From assembly GCF_021919125.1 (NCBI RefSeq), contig NZ_CP083439.1, forward strand, positions 1,550,001-1,614,000: a DNA stretch of 64,000 nucleotides, read 5' to 3'. The first letter of the stretch is position 1; each line of letters opens with the position of its first letter. The notes beneath the pieces are model-generated. The model had not been told where the DNA came from. It saw only the letters and a program-made list of their open reading frames with translations, and ran no database searches. Positions 19,812 through 27,556 of the stretch are shown here, piece by piece. The translations under genes and the position numbers were made by a program. Source of the stretch: Clavibacter sp. A6099 (GTDB lineage Bacteria; Actinomycetota; Actinomycetes; Actinomycetales; Microbacteriaceae).

Positions 19812-19901
19812 ACACGGGAGTCCGGTGAGCCGGGCTGAGAGGAAGACACCCAGTCTTCGACCGTCGAACCTGATCTGGATCATGCCAGCGCAGGGAGGCT
19901 T
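19812..19901 (+). promoter_or_regulatory. TPP (thiamine pyrophosphate) riboswitch
   Basis: The conserved THI-box blocks are all present in order: ACGGGAGTCCGG at the 5' side, GGGCTGAGAGG (19832-19842), a variable P3 stem-loop, then CGAACCTGATCTGGATCATG with GCCAGCGCAGGGA at the 3' side. These form the pyrimidine-sensor and pyrophosphate-sensor helices. The aptamer sits 48 bases before the ykoE ATG; no terminator hairpin is evident between them, so control is probably by hiding the ribosome-binding site when TPP is bound, as is typical in high-GC actinobacteria. It controls the downstream transporter operon. Confidence 0.95.
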
Positions 19902-19948
19902 CCATCTCGCACCCGTGCCCTCTTCCACTCATCCGAAGGGCACGTCCA

Positions 19949-20608
19949 ATGACCGCATCACCCTCGTCCACGGCATCCGCCGTCCCCGCCGACGCCGACG
20001 CCGGCTCCCGCGCGCCCCGCTCCGGCCTGCGCGCCCGCTGGCGCGTCATCGACATCGTCGTGGCCAGCGTCCTCGGCGTCGCCTCCGGCCTCGTCTTCGT
20101 CATCTGGAACACGGCGTCCGTGCCGGTCGGCGGCTTCTTCGAGCCGCTGCTCCCCGGCCTCCAGGCGCTGGCCGGCGGCGGCTGGCTGTTCGCGGGCGTC
20201 CTCACCGGCATCGTGATCCGCAAGCCAGGCGCCGCCCTGTACGGCGAGCTGCTGGCGGCGTTCGTCTCCATGCTCGTCGGGAACGTCTGGGGCGTCGGCA
20301 CGCTGCTCTCCGGCCTCACCCAGGGCCTCGGCGCGGAGCTCGTGCTCCTGGTCTTCCTCTACGCGAACTGGCGCGCCTACGTCGCCGTGCTCGCGGGCAT
20401 GGGCGCCGGGCTCGGCATGGCCGTCACGGACCTCATCACCTACTACCCGGGATCCACCCCGCTGTTCGCCACCATCTACACGGTCGCGGCGCTCGTCTCG
20501 GGCGCGGTCATCGCCGGGCTGCTCTCGTGGCTCGTCGCCCGGGCGCTCGCCCGCACCGGCGCGCTCTCGCGCTTCGCCTCGGGCCGCGACACCGCGGCCC
20601 GCGTCTGA
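19949..20608 (+). CDS. ykoE: HMP/thiamine ECF transporter substrate-specific component YkoE
   Basis: A 219-residue integral membrane protein with about five to six helices (for example IDIVVASVLGVASGLVFVIW and LVLLVFLYANWRAYVAVLAG). The sequence VASVLGVASGLVFVIWN and the GNVWG motif are those of the YkoE family, the membrane substrate-binding part of thiamine-precursor (HMP)/thiamine transporters. It is first in a riboswitch-controlled unit followed directly by the ATPase and the T component, which confirms the role. The N-terminal 28 residues are a disordered Ala/Ser/Asp-rich cytoplasmic stretch. The soluble YkoF thiamine-binding partner of Bacillus is not encoded here. Confidence 0.93.
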   Translation: MTASPSSTASAVPADADAGSRAPRSGLRARWRVIDIVVASVLGVASGLVFVIWNTASVPVGGFFEPLLPGLQALAGGGWLFAGVLTGIVIRKPGAALYGELLAAFVSMLVGNVWGVGTLLSGLTQGLGAELVLLVFLYANWRAYVAVLAGMGAGLGMAVTDLITYYPGSTPLFATIYTVAALVSGAVIAGLLSWLVARALARTGALSRFASGRDTAARV

Positions 20609-20610
20609 CC

Positions 20611-22173
20611 GTGCGGCGGCCGGGCCGTCGCACGCCGTCGGTCGGCGCGTCGCGCGTGCCTCTCGCGGGACCCGAGGCGGCGGCCGACGCGGCGGGCGGC
20701 GCGTCCGTCCGGGCCGCGGGGTGGGGCTGGCGGCATGCCGGCAGGAGCGCCTGGGCGGTCCGCGACGTCGACCTGGTCATCGAGCCGGGCGAGCGCGTGC
20801 TGCTGCTCGGCGCGTCCGGCGCGGGGAAGACCACGCTCATGCACGCGCTCGCGGGCGTCCTCGGCGGCGACGACGAGGGGGAGACCCGCGGCACCCTGCT
20901 CGTCGACGGGCAGGATCCGGCCGCCCGCCGCGGGCGCGCCGGGCTCGTGCTGCAGGATCCGGACGCGCAGGTGATCCTCTCCCGCATCGGCGACGACGTC
21001 GCGTTCGGCTGCGAGAACCTCGGCGTCCCGCGTGACGAGATCTGGATCCGCGTCCGCGCAGCGCTCGACGCCGTCGGGCTCGACGTCCCCCTCGACCGCT
21101 CGACCACCGCGCTCTCCGGCGGCCAGAAGCAGCGCCTCGCCCTCGCCGGCGTCCTCGCGATGCGGCCCGGGCTCCTCCTCCTCGACGAGCCGACCGCCAA
21201 CCTCGACCCCGAGGGCGTCGGGGAGGTGCGGCGCGCCGTCGAGTCCGTGGTCGAGCGGAGCGGCGCCACCCTCGTCGTCATCGAGCACCGGGTCGCCGTC
21301 TGGGAGGACCTCGTCGACCGTGTCGTCGTGCTCGGGGCCGACGGCGGGATCCTCGCCGACGGCGCGCCGGACGATGTCCTCCGCGACCAGGGCGCGTCGC
21401 TCGCCGCGGCGGGGGTCTGGGTCCCCGGCCGGGAGCCCGCCGCGCCCGTCCGGGAGCGCGCCACGCCCGCACCGCTCCTCCGCGCGGACGGCCTCACGGT
21501 CGGCAGGGGCGGCGCGCGCGGCACCGCGGTCGCCGACGACATCGGCCTCGCGCTCGCGTCCGGCCGGGTCACCGCGCTCACCGGTCCGAACGGCGGCGGC
21601 AAGAGCACGCTCGCGCTCACGCTCGGCGGCCTGCTGCCCGCCCTGTCCGGCCGGGTGGTCGCGGAGACGGCCCTCGCCGACGGCCTCGGCGCGGATCCCG
21701 CCGCCTGGCGCTCGCGCGAGCTCGCGGCGCGGATCGGCACCGTGTTCCAGGATCCTGAGCACCAGTTCCTCGCCGGCACCGTGCGCGCGGAGCTCGAGGT
21801 CGGGCCGCGTGCCGTGGGCATGGATCCCGCCGACGCCGCCCGCCGCGTCGACGAGCTGCTCGTGCGCCTCCGCCTCGACGGCCTCGCGCAGGCGAACCCC
21901 TTCACCCTCTCCGGCGGCGAGAAGCGGCGCCTGTCGGTGGCGACCGCCCTCGCGACCGCGCCGCGCCTCCTCGTGCTCGACGAGCCGACGTTCGGGCAGG
22001 ACGCCCGCACCTGGGCCGAGCTCGTCGCGCTCCTCGCCGACCTCGTCGACCGCGACGGCGTCGGGGTCCTCGCCGTCACGCACGACGCCGACCTCGTCCG
22101 CGCGCTGGCGGACGACGTCCTCCGCCTCGACGCCGCCCCCGGCCGGGCGGCCCGGCTGGAGGTCGTGCGATGA
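20611..22173 (+). CDS. ykoD: ECF transporter double ATPase YkoD (two ABC domains)
   Basis: A 520-residue fusion of two ABC ATPase domains that energises the thiamine/HMP ECF transporter. Domain 1: Walker A GASGAGKTT at 67-75, signature LSGGQKQR at 168-175, Walker B LLLLDEP at about 188-194. Domain 2: Walker A GPNGGGKST at 325-333, signature LSGGEKRR at 433-440, Walker B LLVLDEP. Both sites look catalytically complete. Q-loops QDPDAQ and QDPEHQF carry the ECF-type glutamine/histidine pattern. GTG start, two bases after the ykoE stop; the stop overlaps the ATG of the T component. An upstream in-frame extension covers ykoE in another frame and is not real. Confidence 0.94.
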   Translation: MRRPGRRTPSVGASRVPLAGPEAAADAAGGASVRAAGWGWRHAGRSAWAVRDVDLVIEPGERVLLLGASGAGKTTLMHALAGVLGGDDEGETRGTLLVDGQDPAARRGRAGLVLQDPDAQVILSRIGDDVAFGCENLGVPRDEIWIRVRAALDAVGLDVPLDRSTTALSGGQKQRLALAGVLAMRPGLLLLDEPTANLDPEGVGEVRRAVESVVERSGATLVVIEHRVAVWEDLVDRVVVLGADGGILADGAPDDVLRDQGASLAAAGVWVPGREPAAPVRERATPAPLLRADGLTVGRGGARGTAVADDIGLALASGRVTALTGPNGGGKSTLALTLGGLLPALSGRVVAETALADGLGADPAAWRSRELAARIGTVFQDPEHQFLAGTVRAELEVGPRAVGMDPADAARRVDELLVRLRLDGLAQANPFTLSGGEKRRLSVATALATAPRLLVLDEPTFGQDARTWAELVALLADLVDRDGVGVLAVTHDADLVRALADDVLRLDAAPGRAARLEVVR

Positions 22174-22964
22174 GCGCAGCCCCGACCGTCGTCGTCCCCA
22201 CCGCTGGCGCCACGGGCCTCGCCGCCGTCAACCCGGTCGCGCGCCTCGCGGCGGCCCTCGTGTTGACCCTGGTCCTCGTGCTGAGCCTCGACGTGGTCTC
22301 CGCGGGCGCGGCGCTGCTGCTCGAGCTGCTCCTCCTGCCGTTCGCGGGGATCCGGCCGCGCGCCTTCCTCGTGCGCGGCATCCCGATCTGGATCGCGGCC
22401 CCCGGCGCGGGGCTCACGATCCTGCTCTACGGGCGCACGTCCGGCGACGTGTACGCGCAGTTCCTGCTCGTGGTCGTCAGCGAGGGCTCGGTGCTGCTGG
22501 CGGTGGCGACCACGCTGCGCGTGCTGGCGATCGGCGTCGCGTCGCTCGTCCTCTTCTCGGACGTGGATCCCACCGACCTCGCCGACGGCCTGGCCCAGGT
22601 CGCGCGCCTGCCGTCCCGGTTCGTCCTCGGCGCGCTCGCGGGCGTCCGGCTCGTCGGCCTCCTCCTCGACGACTGGCGCTCGCTCGAGCTCGCCCGCCGG
22701 GCACGGGGCGTCGCCGACCGGGGTCGCGTCCGCCGGTTCGCCGGGCAGGCCTTCGCGCTCCTCGTGCTCTCGATCCGCCGCGGCAGCAAGCTGGCCACCG
22801 CGATGGAGGCCCGCGGCTTCGGCGGCACCACCGCGCGCACGTGGGCCAGGCCCAGCGTCGTGGGTCGGCGCGAGGCGCTCGTCGTGACCGTCGCGGTGCT
22901 CGTCGCTGCCTGCGCGGTGACGGCCGCCGTCGCCGCCGGGACGTGGGGCTCCGTTGCGTCCTGA
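22170..22964 (+). CDS. ykoC: ECF transporter T component YkoC
   Basis: A 264-residue membrane protein of the CbiQ/EcfT family, the transmembrane coupling subunit of energy-coupling-factor importers. It has N-terminal helices and the two cytoplasmic Ala-Arg-Gly coupling motifs: ARRARGV near residue 183 and AMEARGFGG near residue 210. These contact the two ATPase domains. ATGA overlap with ykoD indicates tight coupling. Membrane-bound. Confidence 0.93.
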   Translation: MSAAPTVVVPTAGATGLAAVNPVARLAAALVLTLVLVLSLDVVSAGAALLLELLLLPFAGIRPRAFLVRGIPIWIAAPGAGLTILLYGRTSGDVYAQFLLVVVSEGSVLLAVATTLRVLAIGVASLVLFSDVDPTDLADGLAQVARLPSRFVLGALAGVRLVGLLLDDWRSLELARRARGVADRGRVRRFAGQAFALLVLSIRRGSKLATAMEARGFGGTTARTWARPSVVGRREALVVTVAVLVAACAVTAAVAAGTWGSVAS

Positions 22965-23502
22965 CGCGGGGGAGCGGCGCCCGGCGCTGGTCCTCGTCGA
23001 CGGTCCGTCCGGATCCGGGAAGTCGACCCTCGCCGACGCCCTGGTCCGCGACGGCGATCCTGACGCGGGGCTGCCGCGCGGGGCGCAGCTGCTCCGCCTC
23101 GACGACGTCTACCCCGGCTGGGACGGCCTCGAGGCGGCCTCCCGGCACCTCGAGCGCCACGTGCTGCAGCAGATGCATCCCGGCGGATGCCCCAGGTGGC
23201 GCCGCTGGGACTGGTCCGCCGACGCACCGGCGGAGTGGCATGACCTGGACCCGGCACAGCCGCTCGTGGTCGAGGGCTGCGGATCCCTGACCCGGGTCGC
23301 CGCGCGCCTCGCCACGCGTCGCATCTGGGTCGAGGCCGACGACGCCGTGCGCCGGGCCCGCGCCATCGCGCGCGACGGCGAGTCCTTCGCCGCCGAGTGG
23401 GAGCGCTGGGACGCGCAGTGGCGCACCCACGTCGACAGGGAGGATCCGCGCGCCCTGGCCGACGTCGTCGTCCGCACGGACGCCGTCGCGGCGGCCGGGT
23501 AG
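22954..23502 (+). CDS. P-loop kinase-like protein (uridine kinase-type), riboswitch operon
   Basis: A 182-residue P-loop NTPase. Walker A GPSGSGKS is at residues 17-24, LRLDDVYPGW follows as in uridine/pantothenate-type kinases, then VVEGCGSL, and a lid with several arginines (RRARAIARDGESF). It resembles small actinobacterial ATP-binding proteins of unknown substrate. TTG is the only plausible start and lies inside the last codons of ykoC, overlapping by 11 bases, so it is cotranscribed with the thiamine transporter. A role in phosphorylating an imported pyrimidine or thiamine precursor is an inference only. Confidence 0.78.
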   Translation: MRPDAGERRPALVLVDGPSGSGKSTLADALVRDGDPDAGLPRGAQLLRLDDVYPGWDGLEAASRHLERHVLQQMHPGGCPRWRRWDWSADAPAEWHDLDPAQPLVVEGCGSLTRVAARLATRRIWVEADDAVRRARAIARDGESFAAEWERWDAQWRTHVDREDPRALADVVVRTDAVAAAG

Positions 23503-23511
23503 CCTGATGCC

Positions 23512-23784
23512 ATGACCGATTCCGCACCGTCCGACGTCCGCTACCTCGCTGTCTTCGCCGACGGCCCCCTCGAGGGCACCACCGAGACCCGCGTCCTCGT
23601 CGACGGCCAGCACGACGAGACCATCAGCACGATGTCGGCCGTGGAGGGCAAGGAGTCCCTGTTCCAGTACCGCGCCGGCGAGGTGTCCGAGGTCGCGGGC
23701 GAGCAGCGCGTGACCTACACGTACGTGGCCGACGGCAGCGACGACGTCCTCGGCGAGGGCGACGACGAGTCCCTCGAGCTCTGA
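23512..23784 (+). CDS. Conserved small hypothetical protein
   Basis: A 90-residue acidic soluble protein with an alternating hydrophobic pattern that suggests a small beta barrel (VRYLAVFADGPLEGTTETR, LFQYRAGEVSEVAGEQRVTYTYV). No membrane segment, no cysteine. I do not recognise the family. A TAGCCT hexamer ends 6 bases before the ATG, so it probably has its own leaderless transcript although the thiamine operon ends just 9 bases upstream. Codon use is typical of the genome. Confidence 0.7.
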   Translation: MTDSAPSDVRYLAVFADGPLEGTTETRVLVDGQHDETISTMSAVEGKESLFQYRAGEVSEVAGEQRVTYTYVADGSDDVLGEGDDESLEL

Positions 23785-23817
23785 CACCCGGCACGCCCGG
23801 CGCCTGAGCGCCTCCCC

Positions 23818-23852
23818 ACGACCCCGGACCGCGACGCGGCGACCGGGGTCGT
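23818..23852. terminator. Bidirectional terminator between convergent genes
   Basis: A 10-bp perfect stem (ACGACCCCGG with its complement) extended by an inner CCGCG/CGCGG helix. It lies between the convergent small hypothetical gene and the metallopeptidase gene and can serve both. Confidence 0.7.
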
Positions 23853-23876
23853 CGTGCGTCCGGGCCGCTTCGGGCC

Positions 23877-24251
23877 TCAGGCCCAGCCGAGCTCGTGCAG
23901 CCGGTCGTCGTCGATGCCGTGGAAGTGCGCGATTTCGTGCACGAGCGTCACGTGGACGAGGTCCCGCAGCGCGTCCAGGTCCTCCGCCTCGTGCAGGTGC
24001 GGCTCGCGGTAGACGACGATGCGGTCCGGCATCTCGCCGAAGCCGTACTGCCCGCGCTCCGTCATGGCGACGCCGTCGTAGAGGCCTAGCAGGTCGAGCG
24101 AGCCGTCCTCGGGCCGGTCCTCGACGACGAAGACGACGTTGTCGAGCCCGTCCACCATCTCGTCCGGCAGCGCGTCGAGCTCGTCGACCACCAGTCGCTC
24201 GAAGTCGTCGGGTTCGCAGTGCAGCACGGATCCACCCTCGCACACGCGCAT
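23877..24251 (-). CDS. Metallopeptidase family protein (minimal zincin)
   Basis: A 124-residue protein of the small actinobacterial metallopeptidase family (zincin-like, DUF1025-type). The zinc motif HEIAHFHGID lies near residue 108, with DDDRLHELGW closing the protein; VFVVEDRP and YREPHLHE are also family features. The family normally begins shortly before DDFERLVVDELDALP. ATG at 24251 is used here, but GTG at 24227 (eight codons in) has GAGGGTGG before it and may be the true start. Substrate unknown, cytoplasmic. Confidence 0.85.
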   Translation of the reverse strand: MRVCEGGSVLHCEPDDFERLVVDELDALPDEMVDGLDNVVFVVEDRPEDGSLDLLGLYDGVAMTERGQYGFGEMPDRIVVYREPHLHEAEDLDALRDLVHVTLVHEIAHFHGIDDDRLHELGWA

Positions 24252-24321
24252 GCGGTGGAGGCCGTCCGCCGCGAGGCCCCGCCGTGCGGGCCAGGGGGAC
24301 GACGGGAGGAGCGGAGACGAC

Positions 24322-24357
24322 GGAAGGGCCGGGACCCTCTCGGATCCCGGCCCTTCC
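24322..24357 (-). terminator. Terminator after tRNA-His
   Basis: A 13-bp perfect stem (GGAAGGGCCGGGA with its complement) and a 10-base loop, starting 3 bases past the tRNA 3' end. Reads on the minus strand. Confidence 0.75.
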
Positions 24358-24360
24358 CGG

Positions 24361-24437
24361 TGGGGTGGACGACGGGGCTCGAACCCGCGACTTCCGGCTC
24401 CACAAGCCAGCGCTCTGCCAACTGAGCTACGCCCACC
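24361..24437 (-). tRNA. tRNA-His (GTG)
   Basis: The cloverleaf folds fully: acceptor GTGGGCG/CGTCCAC, D arm with AGCTCAGTTGG, anticodon loop CTTGTGG (anticodon GTG), T arm with GGTTCGAGCC. The encoded extra 5' G (position 24437) faces the C discriminator, the hallmark of bacterial tRNA-His. CCA is encoded. Confidence 0.97.
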
Positions 24438-24479
24438 ATGCGGCCGATCCCGCTCTCGCGGACGGCCATGACGAGGATA

Positions 24480-25100
24480 CTACAGCCGCGAGGCCCAGGC
24501 GGACGTGACGTCCGCGGAGATGGCCTGCACGTCGTCGGTGGCGGGTCCCGGCGCCGGGACGAACGCCGCGCGACGGTAGTACTCGAGCTCGCGGATCGAC
24601 TCGAGGATGTCGGCGAGGGCGCGGTGGCCGCCGTTCTTCGCGGGGGAGTTGAAGTAGATCCGGGGGAACCACTCCTTCGCGAGCACCTTGATGGAGGAGA
24701 CGTCGACGCTGCGGTAGTGGAGGTGCGCGTCGACGCGGGGCATGTACTTCGCGAGGAACGCGCGGTCGGTGCCGATGGTGTTGCCCGCGATGGGGGCCTT
24801 GCCGCCGTTCGGCACGTGCTGCAGCAGGTACTCGAGCACCGCGAACTCGGCGTCGGCCAGGCTGACGCCCGCGGGGATCTCCTCGAGCAGCCCCGACGAG
24901 CGGTGCATCTCGGTGACGAACTCGCCCATGTTGGCGAGCGCCGCGGGATCGGGGTTGATCACGATCGTGAAGCCGTCGTCGACGGGCACGAGGTCGAAGT
25001 CGGTGACGACCACCGCGACCTCCACCAGCTCGTCGATCGCGAGGTCGAGCCCCGTCATCTCGCAGTCGATCCACACCAGCCGGTCCGCGTTGTTGCCCAT
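24480..25100 (-). CDS. orn: Oligoribonuclease (3'-5' DEDDh exonuclease)
   Basis: A 206-residue oligoribonuclease that degrades 2-5-mer RNA, including pGpG, to mononucleotides. The DEDDh motifs are clear: VWIDCEMTGLD at the N-terminus, GNTIGTDRAFL, and the final HRALADI with the catalytic His and Asp. Length is as expected. A TAGGAT hexamer ends 6 bases before the ATG, so it is likely leaderless. It is followed by tRNA-His on the same strand after about 40 bases and could share a transcript. Confidence 0.96.
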   Translation of the reverse strand: MGNNADRLVWIDCEMTGLDLAIDELVEVAVVVTDFDLVPVDDGFTIVINPDPAALANMGEFVTEMHRSSGLLEEIPAGVSLADAEFAVLEYLLQHVPNGGKAPIAGNTIGTDRAFLAKYMPRVDAHLHYRSVDVSSIKVLAKEWFPRIYFNSPAKNGGHRALADILESIRELEYYRRAAFVPAPGPATDDVQAISADVTSAWASRL

Positions 25101-25106
25101 CCCCCG

Positions 25107-25112
25107 ATCCTA
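25107..25112 (-). promoter_or_regulatory. -10 hexamer of leaderless-type orn promoter
   Basis: TAGGAT on the minus strand, 6 bases before the orn ATG. Transcription would begin at the start codon. The divergent small membrane gene has its own TACCAT hexamer (25145-25150) 6 bases before its GTG. Confidence 0.55.
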
Positions 25113-25156
25113 TCGGCGGGCCGGGGCGGCCCCGATGCGCCGCCTACCATGGGGGA

Positions 25157-25372
25157 GTGATCACCCTCCTCGCCGTCCTCCTCATCGTCAACGGCGTCTG
25201 GAACGTCGTCGTCTGGCCGCAGTTCCTCAAGCGCGTCGCGAAGGATCCCCGTGCCCGCGCGGCCGACGGGTCGCGCACGCCGTTCTTCACCGTGCACCTC
25301 GTGCTGGTCTCGGTCTCGCTGCTCCTCGCCCTCGTGTCGATCGTCGCCGCCGTCGCGGCGTTCCTCTCCTGA
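25157..25372 (+). CDS. Small two-helix membrane protein (resembles SCO4848 family)
   Basis: A 71-residue membrane protein with two predicted helices: ITLLAVLLIVNGVWNVVVW and VHLVLVSVSLLLALVSIVAAVAAFL, joined by a basic loop (KRVAKDPRARAADGSR). Size and the NGVWNVVVWPQFLKR segment resemble the small actinobacterial membrane family named after SCO4848. GTG start, 6 bases after a TACCAT hexamer. Function unknown. Confidence 0.75.
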   Translation: MITLLAVLLIVNGVWNVVVWPQFLKRVAKDPRARAADGSRTPFFTVHLVLVSVSLLLALVSIVAAVAAFLS

Positions 25373-25425
25373 CCCCCGGCGAGGGTGGGCCAGGGGCGGA
25401 CGCCGCGCCCGCGGGAGCGGAGGGG

Positions 25426-25737
25426 GTGCGCGTGGTGATGTTCACCTCGCTCTTCTGCGTCCCGTGCCAGGCGACCCGGCGAGTGCTCGCGGAGGTGCAG
25501 CGCCTCCTGCCCTGGCTCCCGGTGGAGGAGCTCGACGTCGCGGCGCACCCCGACCTGGCCGAGGCGGAGCGCATCCGGTCGACGCCGACGATCCTCGTGC
25601 GGGTCGGAGACCGGCAGGTCCTCCGCGCCGAGGGCGTGCCGACCGCGCCGCAGGTGCTGCAGGCGGTGGTGCGGGCGATGGACGGGACGGCCCCGGCCGC
25701 TCCCTCGGTCGCCCCGGAGCGTCCGGACCCCGCATAG
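25426..25737 (+). CDS. Thioredoxin-like protein with CVPC active site
   Basis: A 103-residue thioredoxin-fold protein. The active site is FCVPCQ, with VEELDVAAHPDLAEAERIRSTPTILV giving the cis-proline (TP) and the following strand. The tail after about residue 85 is Pro/Ala-rich. It resembles the thioredoxin-related proteins often found singly in actinobacteria. Four in-frame starts lie close together (GTG 25426, GTG 25432, GTG 25435, ATG 25438) after GGAGGGG; spacing favours the second or third, so the first few residues are uncertain. The reductant and target are unknown. Confidence 0.8.
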   Translation: MRVVMFTSLFCVPCQATRRVLAEVQRLLPWLPVEELDVAAHPDLAEAERIRSTPTILVRVGDRQVLRAEGVPTAPQVLQAVVRAMDGTAPAAPSVAPERPDPA

Positions 25738-25751
25738 TAACCTCTTCTCGA

Positions 25752-25824
25752 CCCCCTGTAGCTCAATGGATAGAGCATCGGCCTTCTAATCCGACGGTTG
25801 CGCGTTCGAGTCGCGCCGGGGGGA
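25752..25824 (+). tRNA. tRNA-Arg (TCT)
   Basis: Acceptor CCCCCTG/CGGGGGG, D arm GCTCAATGGATAGAGC, anticodon loop CTTCTAA (anticodon TCT), T arm GCGCGTTCGAGTCGCGC. The inner anticodon-stem pair is C-T, a mismatch. After the A discriminator the DNA reads CCG, so CCA is not encoded and must be added by nucleotidyltransferase, unlike the other three tRNAs here. Confidence 0.95.
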
Positions 25825-25852
25825 CCGACTGTCGGAAGCGCGGGATCGGCCG

Positions 25853-25858
25853 TAGATT
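25853..25858 (+). promoter_or_regulatory. -10 hexamer of leaderless-type nadE promoter
   Basis: TAGATT ends 6 bases before the nadE ATG and no Shine-Dalgarno is visible, both consistent with a leaderless transcript. Confidence 0.55.
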
Positions 25859-25864
25859 CGACGC

Positions 25865-26686
25865 ATGCGCGACATCCAGTCACAGATCATCGCCGCCCTC
25901 GAGGTGCGGCCGACCATCGATCCCGCCGACGAGGTCCGGAAGCGCGTCGACTTCCTCAAGGCCTACCTCAGGTCCACCGGCGCGGAGGGCTTCGTCCTCG
26001 GCGTGAGCGGCGGGCAGGACTCGTCCCTCGCCGGGCGCCTGGCCCAGCTCGCGATCGAGGAGCTCGCGGCCGAGGGGCTCCTCGCCGAGTTCATCGCCGT
26101 CCGCCTGCCGTACGGCGTGCAGGCCGACGAGGAGGACGCGCAGCTGGCGCTCTCCTTCATCCAGCCGAAGTCGAGCGTCGTCTTCGACATCAAGCGCGCC
26201 GTCTACGGCTTCCAGGCGGAGTACGCCGACGCGGCAGGGCACGCGATGACCGACTTCACCAAGGGCAACGTCAAGGCGCGCTCGCGCATGGTCGCCCAGT
26301 ACGCGCTGGCCGGGCAGGCGCACCTGCTGGTGATCGGCACCGACCACGCGGCGGAGGCGGTCACGGGCTTCTTCACGAAGTACGGCGACGGTGGCGCGGA
26401 CGTCCTCCCGCTCACGGGCCTCAGCAAGCGCCAGGGTCGCGCGCTGCTGGAGCACCTGGGGGCGCCCGAGCGCCTGTACCTCAAGGCACCCACGGCGGAT
26501 CTGCTCGACGACACCCCCGGCCAGACCGACGAGGCCAACCTCGGCCTCACCTACGAGGACATCGACGACTTCCTCGAGGGCCGCGACGTCGACGACGAGG
26601 TGGCCGAGGCGATCGAGGCGCGCTACGCGAGCACGGAGCACAAGCGACGCGTCCCCGCGAGCATGTTCGACGACTGGTGGAAGTGA
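25865..26686 (+). CDS. nadE: NH3-dependent NAD+ synthetase
   Basis: A 273-residue ammonia-dependent NAD synthetase that amidates nicotinic acid adenine dinucleotide with ATP, the last step of NAD synthesis. The PP-loop SGGQDSS is near residue 46; [34 protein letters not shown] and the C-terminal [13 protein letters not shown], all typical of the short NadE form, are present. There is no N-terminal glutaminase domain, so ammonia must come from solution. Transcribed from its own leaderless-type promoter and ended by a strong hairpin. Confidence 0.97.
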   Translation: MRDIQSQIIAALEVRPTIDPADEVRKRVDFLKAYLRSTGAEGFVLGVSGGQDSSLAGRLAQLAIEELAAEGLLAEFIAVRLPYGVQADEEDAQLALSFIQPKSSVVFDIKRAVYGFQAEYADAAGHAMTDFTKGNVKARSRMVAQYALAGQAHLLVIGTDHAAEAVTGFFTKYGDGGADVLPLTGLSKRQGRALLEHLGAPERLYLKAPTADLLDDTPGQTDEANLGLTYEDIDDFLEGRDVDDEVAEAIEARYASTEHKRRVPASMFDDWWK

Positions 26687-26703
26687 TCGCGGTCTGAGAT
26701 GAC

Positions 26704-26741
26704 GACGACGCCCGCACCTCCCAGGAGGTGCGGGCGTCGTC
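26704..26741. terminator. Bidirectional terminator between nadE and the next gene
   Basis: A 17-bp perfect stem (GACGACGCCCGCACCTC with its complement) with a 4-base loop, between the convergent nadE and the hypothetical membrane gene. Confidence 0.88.
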
Positions 26742-26762
26742 ACGTGCCGGCGCGCGTGCTCG

Positions 26763-27473
26763 TCAGCGGCGGTCGGCCTCCGCGGAGCGCGAGTTCGCGG
26801 CCGAGGAGGAGGGCACGGGCGGGCTGTACTGCTCGTCGGGGGACTCGACGCGGCGCTCGGCACCGGGCTGGTCGTCGGATCCGCTGCGCCACGGCACCGG
26901 CACCGGAGCGACGGCGGTCGGCTCCTCCGGGCGTGCCGGAGTGCGGCTCCCGACGGCCGTGTCGGCGGCGGGCTGGTCGTCCTCGAACTGCCAGCGGGAG
27001 ATGTCGCCCTGGAAGATCTTGCGCGCGCGACCGGGGTGGTGCTGCCACTCGACCATGCGGTCGCGGAACTCGGCGAGCTGCGCGTCGAACTGGAAGCCGA
27101 AGCTGCCGCTGCCGCGCTTGAACTCGCTGATCTCGTGCGCGGCCCAGGTGGCGGCCGTGGCGGCGCCCTTGACCGGCAGGAGGCGGACGCGGATGTCGGC
27201 CTCGCCCGCCGCGCGGTCGGCGAGCACGCGCTCCTGCGCCGTGAGGCCGTCCCAGACGGAGGCCTGACGCGCGGCATCCACGAGGACGCCGATGGCGGCC
27301 GCCTTCACCTCGCGGTCGTGCCGCGTGAGGATCCGCTGCGTGGCGCTGCGCGCGATGACGGCGGCGAGCACGCCGGCGACCACGATGGCGACGAAGGGGA
27401 CGACGACGCCGGAGAGGAGCTGCGTGCCCCGCTCGGACGCGAGGGCATCGAGGAGATCATTCCACCACTGCAT
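26763..27473 (-). CDS. Hypothetical membrane-anchored protein
   Basis: A 236-residue protein I do not recognise. One N-terminal membrane helix (about residues 20-43, LLSGVVVPFVAIVVAGVLAAVIA) is followed by a soluble helical region (about 45-165) and a disordered Pro/Ser/Asp-rich tail (about 165-236). The soluble part has regularly placed charged residues, as in stator or anchor proteins, but no catalytic motif. It is a single-gene unit starting at ATG. Confidence 0.72.
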   Translation of the reverse strand: MQWWNDLLDALASERGTQLLSGVVVPFVAIVVAGVLAAVIARSATQRILTRHDREVKAAAIGVLVDAARQASVWDGLTAQERVLADRAAGEADIRVRLLPVKGAATAATWAAHEISEFKRGSGSFGFQFDAQLAEFRDRMVEWQHHPGRARKIFQGDISRWQFEDDQPAADTAVGSRTPARPEEPTAVAPVPVPWRSGSDDQPGAERRVESPDEQYSPPVPSSSAANSRSAEADRR

Positions 27474-27556
27474 GCGGCGACCGTACCCCGGGGCCCGGGC
27501 CCGATCCGGGAGGCCGGGCGGGCGCGTCGCCGCACCCGGTCAGGGGCGGCAGCCGG

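Noticed and set aside
19825-20608. ykoD frame beginning at 19825 inside the riboswitch
   Set aside because: It is an Arg-rich shadow of ykoE; the ABC domain begins after GTG 20611.
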